Assembly: GCA_009774655.1 (NCBI GenBank)
Contig: VSOD01000143.1
Span: 1-9,331 of the forward strand
DNA length: 9,331 nucleotides
From: Lachnospiraceae bacterium
GTDB lineage: Bacteria > Bacillota_A > Clostridia > Lachnospirales > Lachnospiraceae
Direction of reading: 5' to 3'
A program made the position numbers and the translations under genes. Below the pieces are notes generated by a model. It saw only the letters and a program-made list of their open reading frames with translations. It was not told the DNA's origin and did not search any database. Positions 1 to 6,041 of this stretch are shown piece after piece (the first letter of the stretch is position 1; every line of letters begins with the position of its first letter).

Positions 1-1
1 G

Positions 2-763
2 AATCATCTGCTGAAATACTGTTACAGCTGTTCCGTGCGGGTCTATATGATGCCGAAGATCTCGGATGTACTGGTGAAAGGGGCCACACAGCTGCATCTT
101 TTTGACACGCCGATCTATCTGACGAGAGAGTATGCGCTCAGGATAGAAGAGCGGGTCGCCAAGAGGACGATCGATCTGGTCTGCGCCCTGCTCCTGCTGT
201 TGTTTGCCTCGCCTTTTATGCTGATCACGGCGGCTGCGATCAAGATGTATGACGGGGGGCCGGTGCTCTATAAGCAGATCCGGTGTACGATCGGGCAGAG
301 AGAATTCTATATCATGAAGTTCAGAAGCATGCGGGTGGATGCGGAGAAAGACGGCGTGGCGCGGCTGGCGGCCAGGAACGATTCCCGGATCACGCCGATC
401 GGCAGATTTATCCGCGCCGTGCGGATTGATGAGCTGCCGCAGCTTTTTAATATTCTGCGGGGGGACATGTCCTTTATCGGGCCGCGGCCGGAGCGGCCGG
501 AGATCATTGCCCAGTATATGGAGGACATGCCGGAATTCGCCTTCCGCATGAAGGTGAAGGCGGGGCTGGCCGGCTATGCGCAGGTGTACGGCAAGTACAA
601 TACGACGCCTTATGATAAACTGAAGCTGGATCTGACGTATATCGAGCAGTATTCGGTGTGGCTGGATCTGAAATTGATGCTGCTGACGCTGAAGATACTG
701 ATCAAGCCGGAGAGCACGGAGGGTGTGGACAGTACGCAGGTGACGGCGGCGAAGAAGAAATAA
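2..763 (+). CDS. Polyprenyl-phosphate sugar-1-phosphate transferase (EPS priming enzyme), 5' truncated
   Basis: This membrane enzyme should move a sugar-1-phosphate from a UDP-sugar to undecaprenyl phosphate, the first step of repeat-unit assembly. The frame is open to the left edge, so the gene starts outside the window. The GTG at 35 is only an internal codon. The 253 visible residues hold the end of the N-terminal sensor-like region ('LFDTPIYL'), then KRTIDL and a hydrophobic membrane helix (about residues 58-82), then the catalytic domain: 'KFRSMR', the Asp-Glu pair in 'RIDELPQLFNILRGDMS' (DE codons at 428-433), 'FIGPRPERPE', and 'GLAGYAQVYGKYNTTPYDK'. Full-length relatives are about 450-480 residues, so roughly 200 are missing. 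The C-terminus ends in a lysine run. A 36-bp gap precedes the chain-length gene. The sugar specificity (Glc, Gal or an N-acetyl sugar) cannot be read from the sequence. Confidence 0.95.
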   Translation, partial: NHLLKYCYSCSVRVYMMPKISDVLVKGATQLHLFDTPIYLTREYALRIEERVAKRTIDLVCALLLLLFASPFMLITAAAIKMYDGGPVLYKQIRCTIGQREFYIMKFRSMRVDAEKDGVARLAARNDSRITPIGRFIRAVRIDELPQLFNILRGDMSFIGPRPERPEIIAQYMEDMPEFAFRMKVKAGLAGYAQVYGKYNTTPYDKLKLDLTYIEQYSVWLDLKLMLLTLKILIKPESTEGVDSTQVTAAKKK

Positions 764-799
764 TGATACAATAACAGTTGGAATTGAGGATGGTTAAGT

Positions 800-1771
800 A
801 TGCGGGAGCAAAAGATCAGGTATGCCGATGCCGGCATGGATATAAAAAAGCTGGTGTTATGTTTTGCAAAAAGGATATGGCTGGCGGCTGCGGCCGGGGC
901 TGCCGGAGCGGTCATTGGCGGACTGGTCTATCTTATGGTCAGTGTGGTTCCGGAAGCGGAACGGGAATATCAGGCGATGTCCAAGATCTATCTGGATTTT
1001 GCCCCGGATGAGACGGGGGAGGTCTATCAGGCTTACAACGGGTATACGTGGAATGATCTGATGGCGACGGATCCGATCCTGGATGTGACGATGCAGTATC
1101 TGCCAAAGACATACAGCCGGGAGGAAGTGACGGGAGCGACGAAGGCGGAGATCCTTTCGGACTTAAGGCTTCTGACGATCACGGTCACGACCCACGACGC
1201 GGACAGCTGCAACGCGATCCTGCAGGCCACGGGACAGTCCCTGACGGACCGGGGAAGGGAAGCAAAGGAATTTCACCGGATCGAGGTGATCCAGACGACG
1301 GAGGCGGCGCTGGTGGTGGCGGATTCCAGACTGGTACAGGCGGTTTTGATCGGGCTGGTTCTGGGAGCAGTGACGGCACTTTTGGGGATGCTGCTCTATT
1401 ATGTGCTGGACGACCGGATTATGGTGGCGGCGGATCTGCGTCAGGTGACGGATGTGCCTTTTGTGGGATACGGCGGCGTCGGCGGGCGGCTGCAGGAAGA
1501 ATATGAGGCCGGGCTGGCATGTCTGCGGGAAAAGAAGGGAAAGGTCATCGTGCATGCTCTTGTGCAGGGAGAGATGCTGCCGCCGGAGAGATGGCAGGTG
1601 TTATGTAACGCGCAGGGCGTGGTACTGGAAATGCCCTGGGGGAAGGTGCACGGGGTATATTTAAGCTATGTGCTGGAGCAGTTTAGACTGCGGGAGTGTC
1701 CGGTTGTCGGCGTGGCGGTGGGCAGTGCGGACAGGCGGTTTCTTGGCAGGTATTACGGGAGAACAGACTGA
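800..1771 (+). CDS. Wzz/YveK-like polysaccharide chain-length protein with kinase-like C-terminal tail
   Basis: This is probably a polysaccharide co-polymerase, an inner-membrane protein that sets polymer length together with the polymerase encoded two genes downstream. ATG 800 is preceded by GAGGA at 786-790, 9 nt upstream. The layout is a short cytoplasmic N-terminus ('MDIKKLVLCFAKRIW'), TM1 at about residues 26-49, an extracellular part of about 130 residues, TM2 at about 179-203, then a cytoplasmic tail starting 'LDDRIMVAADLRQVTDVPFVG', as in the juxtamembrane part of Wzz and tyrosine-kinase modulators. The ectodomain is short for Wzz. The last 75 residues resemble the end of a CpsD/Wzc-type BY-kinase fold ('GVVLEMPWGKVHG', 'CPVVGVAVGSADRRFLGRYY'), but no P-loop (GxxGxGKS/T) precedes them, so kinase activity is not expected. 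The membrane layout and context support the Wzz call. The tail assignment is from pattern memory only. Confidence 0.85.
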   Translation: MREQKIRYADAGMDIKKLVLCFAKRIWLAAAAGAAGAVIGGLVYLMVSVVPEAEREYQAMSKIYLDFAPDETGEVYQAYNGYTWNDLMATDPILDVTMQYLPKTYSREEVTGATKAEILSDLRLLTITVTTHDADSCNAILQATGQSLTDRGREAKEFHRIEVIQTTEAALVVADSRLVQAVLIGLVLGAVTALLGMLLYYVLDDRIMVAADLRQVTDVPFVGYGGVGGRLQEEYEAGLACLREKKGKVIVHALVQGEMLPPERWQVLCNAQGVVLEMPWGKVHGVYLSYVLEQFRLRECPVVGVAVGSADRRFLGRYYGRTD

Positions 1772-1773
1772 AA

Positions 1774-2601
1774 ATGGCGGAAAAAATACAGCTGCTGGTT
1801 TCAGCGGTAGATAAGGACGGGGCCGTCCTGGCGGAACAAATGCATATTGGCAGTGATGCCGTGATCGTCAACCAGTGCGGCAGATACGGCTATGAGGAGA
1901 TAGCGCGAAACGGGCATCGGATCCAGGTCTTTGCCATGGCGGAGCGGGGCGTGGGCTTAAGCCGCAACACGGCGCTGCTGCACGCGGATGCGGATATCTG
2001 TGTCTTTTCGGATGAGGATATTGTGCTGTGCGGGGACTATCAGGAGCAGATCAGGCGTGCTTATGCGGAGCTGCCGGACGCAGATATGATCCTGGTCAAT
2101 GTGCAGGTGGCGCCGGCCAGACGCACTTACTGGAATGAGGACATTCACCGGATCAATTATCGGAATTACGGGCGTTATCCTGCCTACAGCATCACAGCGC
2201 GCCATGAGGCGCTGCTGCGGGCGAATGTGCATTATTCCCTGCTTTTCGGCGGGGGCGCCAGATACAGCAACGGGGAGGACAGCCTGTTTCTGCGGGACTG
2301 TCTGCGGGCCGGTTTAAAGATTTATGCCCATACCATATGCATTGGAGAGGAAAAGGAGCGGGAATCCACCTGGTTCAGCGGTTATCATGAGAAGTTTTTC
2401 CGGGACAGGGGTGTGCTCTATCATTATCTGTATGGCAGACTGGCGCTGCCGCTGTCCTTTCGATTTCTGTGGGTGCACAGAGCGGAGATGTGCAGCGGGA
2501 TACCGCTCTGGCAGGCGTACCGCTTTATGAAAGACGGGGTGCGGGAAGGCAGGGCGCGGGGCAGCCATGAAAGAGCAGGAAAGGACAACGGCGGCAGATG
2601 A
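1774..2601 (+). CDS. GT2-like (GT-A fold) glycosyltransferase
   Basis: This is a predicted cytoplasmic transferase (275 residues) that adds one sugar to the lipid-linked repeat unit. I chose ATG 1774, 2 nt after the previous stop, with GGGAGA at 1757-1762. An upstream in-frame start at 1696 would overlap the preceding gene by 76 nt and add residues unlike the family. It lacks the usual 'VSVIIPxYN' opening and begins 'KIQLLVSAVD', followed by 'SDAVIVNQC' and 'ERGVGLSRNTAL'. An acidic cluster 'FSDEDIVL' (D80-E81-D82) sits where the metal-binding DxD is expected. 'GGGARYSNGEDSLFL' (about 159-173) looks like the acceptor and catalytic-base segment, with a G-E-D triad. 'ESTWFSGYHEKFFRDRG' follows. 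The basic C-terminal tail (257-275) may be a membrane-proximal extension. The gene ends in an ATGA overlap with the polymerase gene, suggesting translational coupling. Donor and linkage are unknown. Confidence 0.85.
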   Translation: MAEKIQLLVSAVDKDGAVLAEQMHIGSDAVIVNQCGRYGYEEIARNGHRIQVFAMAERGVGLSRNTALLHADADICVFSDEDIVLCGDYQEQIRRAYAELPDADMILVNVQVAPARRTYWNEDIHRINYRNYGRYPAYSITARHEALLRANVHYSLLFGGGARYSNGEDSLFLRDCLRAGLKIYAHTICIGEEKERESTWFSGYHEKFFRDRGVLYHYLYGRLALPLSFRFLWVHRAEMCSGIPLWQAYRFMKDGVREGRARGSHERAGKDNGGR

Positions 2602-3752
2602 TTTTGTATATTACGGTGGCGGCAGTCACGGTGCTGCTTGGCAGCATGGTGAACTGCAGGCCGGTGACGCAGCCATACAGGACGACGAGGCAGCAGATGT
2701 GCAACAGGGTCTGTCTGTTTGCCGTCTTTCTGATTCTTTTTGCGTTGTCCGCGTGCAGGCTGAATGTGGGCAATGACTATGCCAAATATGTGGAGTTCAT
2801 GCATCTGGTCAACTGTGACGCCTATGTGCCGACGGAAGCCGGATTTAACCTGCTTGTGAAGATCATCTACGGCCTGTCGGGCTTTGAAAATTATCTGCTG
2901 GTCTTTGCGGTGTATGCGTTTGTCACGATCGGGATCTTTCTGCTTGGCATGTATGAGCAGAGCGAGGATTTTCCCCTGACTTTTTTTCTGTTCATGGCAC
3001 TGGGATATTATTTCCAGACGTTCAGCACGGTACGATACTATCTGGCGCTGGCGCTGGCGTTGTATGCCATGAAATTTGTGATGCGGGGGCAGTGGGGGCG
3101 TTTTACAGTCCTGATCCTGCTTGGATCCGCTTTCCACAAGTCGCTGCTGGTGGTGATACCGCTGTACATTCTGGCGGTTCTGCCGTGGAAAAAGTGGCAG
3201 CTCGCAGCAGGGGCTTTGTTTTGTACGACATTCTTGTTTTGTCAGGATTTTTATCTGAAGCTGGTGGTGTTTTTGTATCCGACTTACGAGGATACGGAGT
3301 ATCTGGAAGGCGGCACAAGCTATATCAATATTTTAAGGTGTCTGGCGGTGCTGGCGTTTTCGGGGATCGTATACTGGAGCGGGAAGCGTTCCGGCAGTAC
3401 CCGCGGAGAGGAGCAGAAGAACGCAGAGGTCGGCGAACGGTATGACAGGGCGCATTTCTATTTTTATCTGAATCTGGGTGCGCTTGTGCTGTATGTATTT
3501 TGTTCTTTTCTGCCAATTATATCCCGTATCGGTTATTATCTTACGGTCAGTCACATACTATACCTGCCGATGCTGTTGAAACAGGTGGAAGACAGACGAT
3601 GGCGGAAGGCGCTGCGCGCAGGGATATTGCTGGCCGCGGTGCTGTATTTCGCGATCTATATGAGCAGGGCGGATAATGACGGAACTTTGATCCTGCCTTA
3701 TAAGACCTTTTTCTTTCACGATATGGTCAATATTTTGTCGGATGTCAATTAA
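2598..3752 (+). CDS. EpsG-family (Wzy-like) polysaccharide polymerase
   Basis: This polytopic membrane protein (384 residues) should join repeat units on the outer face of the membrane. Hydrophobic segments lie at about 1-18, 36-53, 97-117, 125-160, 168-197, 202-216, 246-260, 286-306, 312-328 and 340-355. Family marks seen are 'CRLNVGNDYAKY' (53-64, matching the 'R.vGtDy..Y' pattern), 'PTEAGFNLL' (78-86), 'FSTVRYYLALALALY' with R146, 'FHKSLLVVIPLY' with H180, 'SRIGYYL' with R310, and 'ILPYKTFFF' near the C-terminus. These fit EpsG (PF14897-like) rather than a classical Wzy or a flippase. The length is normal for the family. The ATG overlaps the previous stop, with an AGGAAAGGA tract at 2577-2585 that is rather far away, so expression probably depends on coupling. 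It is the only polymerase in the window and presumably works with the Wzz-like protein. Confidence 0.9.
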   Translation: MILYITVAAVTVLLGSMVNCRPVTQPYRTTRQQMCNRVCLFAVFLILFALSACRLNVGNDYAKYVEFMHLVNCDAYVPTEAGFNLLVKIIYGLSGFENYLLVFAVYAFVTIGIFLLGMYEQSEDFPLTFFLFMALGYYFQTFSTVRYYLALALALYAMKFVMRGQWGRFTVLILLGSAFHKSLLVVIPLYILAVLPWKKWQLAAGALFCTTFLFCQDFYLKLVVFLYPTYEDTEYLEGGTSYINILRCLAVLAFSGIVYWSGKRSGSTRGEEQKNAEVGERYDRAHFYFYLNLGALVLYVFCSFLPIISRIGYYLTVSHILYLPMLLKQVEDRRWRKALRAGILLAAVLYFAIYMSRADNDGTLILPYKTFFFHDMVNILSDVN

Positions 3753-3812
3753 ACGACAGCGAATCATTTTTGGTGATAACAAAAGAAGTCACGGACAGGA
3801 GATATATCAGAG

Positions 3813-4652
3813 ATGACATTCAGCATCATAGTGGTCTGCCTGAATGCAGGAGAACAGCTGCGGGAGACGGTAGAGAGCATAAGGCGGCAGTCGGAAGAGG
3901 ATTATGAGATCATCGTAAAAGACGGTGTCTCCGGGGATGCGACCACGGTCCGTTATCTGGAGGAACTGGAGCGGGAGAGTGCGGCTGACGGCAGGATCAG
4001 AGTCTGCCGCCGGGAGAAGGACGCCGGTATTTATGATGCGATGAATCAGGCGCTGCGGTATGTCCGGGGGGACTGGGTCTTCTTCCTGAACTGCGGGGAC
4101 TGTTTCTGCGATGAGCAGGTATTGGCAAAGGTCAGGGAACAGATTGAGAGCAGTACTGCTAAAGGCACTGACGGGAAGTATATTTTCTACGGCAATATAG
4201 AGGAGCGGCTGACGGGGACGATGGTGCAGTCCAATCCGGTGATCGATGATTTTGCCTGTTATCGTAATCTGCCCTGTCATCAGGCATGTTTCTACGGGGC
4301 GAAGCTGCTTGGGCAGCGCGGGTTTGACACCGCATACCGGGTGCGGGCGGACTATGAACATTTTCTGTGGTGTTTTTACCGGGGCGGGGCGAAGGCCGTG
4401 TATATGCCTGTGACGGTGGCGCTTTACGAGGGCGGCGGTTTTTCCGAGACGAAGGAGAACAGGAGACGGTCGAAGCAGGAGCACAGGGAGATCGTCAGGA
4501 AATATATGCCGGCGGGAAAGGTGTTTGGTTACCGGATGATCATGCTGCTCACGCTTGCGCCGCTCAGGACGTGGATCGCGGAGAATCCGGTGACGGCCGG
4601 GCTGTATCAGGCGGTGAAGAGGAGGATATACAGGATGGGCGGGCGCGCATGA
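3813..4652 (+). CDS. WcaE-like family 2 glycosyltransferase
   Basis: This is an inverting GT-A transferase (279 residues) expected to extend the repeat unit on the cytoplasmic side. ATG 3813 has AGGAG at 3797-3801, 11 nt upstream. Recognisable parts are 'SIIVVCLNAGEQLRETVESI' at the N-terminus, 'EIIVKDGVSGDAT' (nucleotide-binding), 'KDAGIYDAMNQAL' (69-81), 'GDWVFFLNCGD' where an N-x-G-D replaces the usual DxD (93-96, typical of this subgroup), 'CHQACFYG' (155-162), 'RVRADYE' (177-182) and 'YEGGGFS' (205-211). This string of motifs matches the colanic-acid WcaE-type GT2 group, though the sugar need not be the same. A hydrophobic stretch at about 240-255 could hold the protein to the membrane. 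It is separated from the polymerase gene by 60 bp with no clear promoter or terminator. Its stop codon lies in the loop of a hairpin (4640-4661). Confidence 0.92.
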   Translation: MTFSIIVVCLNAGEQLRETVESIRRQSEEDYEIIVKDGVSGDATTVRYLEELERESAADGRIRVCRREKDAGIYDAMNQALRYVRGDWVFFLNCGDCFCDEQVLAKVREQIESSTAKGTDGKYIFYGNIEERLTGTMVQSNPVIDDFACYRNLPCHQACFYGAKLLGQRGFDTAYRVRADYEHFLWCFYRGGAKAVYMPVTVALYEGGGFSETKENRRRSKQEHREIVRKYMPAGKVFGYRMIMLLTLAPLRTWIAENPVTAGLYQAVKRRIYRMGGRA

Positions 4653-4661
4653 GCGCGGCCG
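4640..4661 (+). repeat. Inverted repeat with the stop codon in its loop
   Basis: Nine bases on each side (4640-4648 and 4653-4661) pair at eight positions with one G-G mismatch (4643 with 4658), leaving a four-base ATGA loop. The TGA stop of the WcaE-like gene is 4650-4652, inside the loop. The stem is almost all G-C. No T-run follows, so it does not look like an intrinsic terminator. It could slow ribosomes at the stop, protect the mRNA 3' end after cleavage, or be a chance product of GC-rich codons. Confidence 0.5.
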
Positions 4662-4754
4662 GATAGAGGTAACGGTAAGAACGAAAGAGGGGCTGTTAAG
4701 AATAGTGTCAACAAATGACAGGGGGCAGGATTTTTGCCCGGAAAAGGGGGAAAC
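4653..4754 (+). other. 102-bp spacer between the WcaE-like GT2 and first GT4 genes
   Basis: This is the longest gap in the window. It holds no credible gene; the ATG at 4649 gives only five residues. It contains the right arm of the stop-codon hairpin, then a small inverted repeat TGTCA/TGACA (4706-4710 and 4716-4720, five-base loop), then GGGCA/TGCCC (4723-4727 and 4735-4739) directly before the ribosome binding site. I see no convincing -35/-10 pair and no terminator with a T-tract at its 3' side, so read-through transcription is the simplest reading. Confidence 0.6.
4723..4754 (+). promoter_or_regulatory. Possible alternative RNA fold over the first GT4 ribosome binding site
   Basis: TGCCC at 4735-4739 can pair with GGGCA at 4723-4727 (five pairs, seven-base loop). 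Alternatively, CCC (4737-4739) with the upstream T-run can pair with GGGGGAAA (4746-4753): three G-C pairs, a mismatch, a T-G wobble and three T-A pairs. The second fold would hide the GGGGG ribosome binding site. The two folds share bases and exclude each other. Both stems are weak and there is no family resemblance to a known riboswitch. Confidence 0.2.
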
Positions 4755-6041
4755 ATGAAGGTATTGTGGATCTGTAATATTATGCTTCCTACGATCGCCA
4801 GGCAGCTGGGGGTTTCCTACAGTAACAGAGAAGGCTGGCTGAGCGGGCTTCTGGAGCGGGTCGTGCAGGAGCGGGGAAGAAATCGGATCGAACTGGGGAT
4901 CGCCTTTCCGGTGGAGGAAGATATGGGCGATTTTCAGAGGAATATGCAGCTGGGCGAGAGCATGTCCTGCCGGTGCTACGGATTTGTGGAAAATCTGGAT
5001 ACGCCGGAGATTTATGACGCGGCGCTGGAAGCGCGGTTTCAGAGTATCCTGCAGGATTTCGGGCCGGATATCGTGCATATTTTCGGAACGGAATTTCCGC
5101 ATACACTGGCCTGCGTCCGGGTGTTTGGGCATCCGGAGCGGACGCTGATCAGCATTCAGGGACTGTGCAGCTGTATCGCGGAGGAGTACATGGCCGATCT
5201 GCCGATGAAGGTGCAGCGGCAGGTGACTCTGCGTGACAGGATCAGGCAGGACAGTCTCAGGCAGCAGCAGAAGAAATTCAAGAAGCGCGGGGAGCATGAG
5301 AAAGAGGCGCTCGGTATGGCAGGGCATGTGGCGGGCAGGACGGATTTTGACCGTGAGCAGACGGCGAAGATCAATCCGTCGGCGAAGTATCATTATCTGA
5401 ATGAGACGCTGCGCGGCATTTTCTATCGTGACAGATGGAAGCGGACGGTATGCCAGCCCTACAGCATTTTCCTGAGTCAGGGGGATTATCCGTTAAAAGG
5501 ATTCCACTACCTGCTGCAGGCGCTGCCGAGGGTGTTGGAGCAGTTCCCGGAGACACACGTGTATGTGGCGGGCAGCAATATCATTGATACCAATACATGG
5601 CAGGAGACGATGAAGCTGTCGGCTTATGGCAAATATCTGCGCAGGCTGATCAAAGACGGACATCTGGACGGACATGTAACGATGCTGGGCAGGCTGGCGG
5701 CGGAAGATATGAAGGCGCAGTTCTTAAAGAGCCATCTGTTCGTACTGCCTTCGGCGCTGGAAAATTCCCCCAATTCTCTGGGAGAGGCCATGCTGCTGGG
5801 GGTTCCCTGTGTGGCGGCTGATGTGGGCGGCGTACATAATCTGCTGACGGACGGCGGTGACGGTATGCTGTATCCGGCGGGAGATGTGGAGGCGCTGGCA
5901 GACAGGATCATGGAGGTCTTCACAAAGGAGGCCATTGTGGAGCGGTTTTCGGATAATGCCAGAAAACATGCGCGGGTGAACCACGATGCGGAGCAGAATT
6001 ATTATCGGCTGATCCGCATTTATCGGGAGATGTTTTCATGA
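4755..6041 (+). CDS. GT4-family (GT-B fold) glycosyltransferase
   Basis: This retaining glycosyltransferase (428 residues) uses a nucleotide-sugar donor, probably to extend the lipid-linked unit. I chose ATG 4755 because the protein then opens with 'MKVLWICNIMLP', normal for the family, and GGGGG (4746-4750) is close upstream. A TTG at 4734 would add only seven residues of poor quality. The N-terminal domain holds 'PDIVHIFGTEFPHT' (104-117). A strongly charged K/R/Q-rich linker follows at about 150-185, then 'GRTDFDR' (194-200) and 'KYHYLNETLR' (211-220). The C-terminal donor domain has 'SIFLSQGDYPLKGFHYLLQA', 'VYVAGSNI', 'VTMLGRLAAEDM', and the E-x7-E motif in 'ENSPNSLGEAMLLGVP' (E336, E344) with 'VGGVHNLL' after it. 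The gene ends in an ATGA overlap with the next GT4. Donor sugar unknown. Confidence 0.93.
   Translation: MKVLWICNIMLPTIARQLGVSYSNREGWLSGLLERVVQERGRNRIELGIAFPVEEDMGDFQRNMQLGESMSCRCYGFVENLDTPEIYDAALEARFQSILQDFGPDIVHIFGTEFPHTLACVRVFGHPERTLISIQGLCSCIAEEYMADLPMKVQRQVTLRDRIRQDSLRQQQKKFKKRGEHEKEALGMAGHVAGRTDFDREQTAKINPSAKYHYLNETLRGIFYRDRWKRTVCQPYSIFLSQGDYPLKGFHYLLQALPRVLEQFPETHVYVAGSNIIDTNTWQETMKLSAYGKYLRRLIKDGHLDGHVTMLGRLAAEDMKAQFLKSHLFVLPSALENSPNSLGEAMLLGVPCVAADVGGVHNLLTDGGDGMLYPAGDVEALADRIMEVFTKEAIVERFSDNARKHARVNHDAEQNYYRLIRIYREMFS

Noticed and set aside
480..500. GGCCGCGGCC palindrome and a repeated GCGGCCGGAG in the priming enzyme gene
   Set aside because: These bases encode the conserved G-P-R-P-E-R-P-E motif, so the pattern follows from the protein sequence and GC-rich codon choice.
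35..763. GTG at 35 as the true start of the priming transferase
   Set aside because: The frame is open to the window edge and the residues upstream continue family-like sequence. There is no ribosome binding site before the GTG, and relatives are about 200 residues longer.
767..772. TACAAT as a -10 promoter element before the chain-length gene
   Set aside because: It matches five of six bases, but no -35-like hexamer lies at 16-18 bp upstream, and the gap is only 36 bp inside a co-directional operon.
1696..1773. Longer N-terminus for the GT2-like gene starting at 1696
   Set aside because: It would overlap the chain-length gene by 76 nt and add a Gly/Arg/Cys-rich stretch unlike a GT2 start. 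ATG 1774 is well placed after GGGAGA.
3753..3812. Small inverted repeats (GTGA/TCAC, ATCA/TGAT) and a GATAAC -10-like site in the 60-bp gap before the WcaE-like gene
   Set aside because: The stems are only four pairs and no -35 partner is visible. They are too weak to call a terminator or promoter.
3807..5393. 528-codon open frame on the minus strand across the WcaE-like gene and the first GT4
   Set aside because: Same cause: the two sense genes are in the same register and lack codons whose complements are stops. The translation is low-complexity and there is no ribosome binding site logic.
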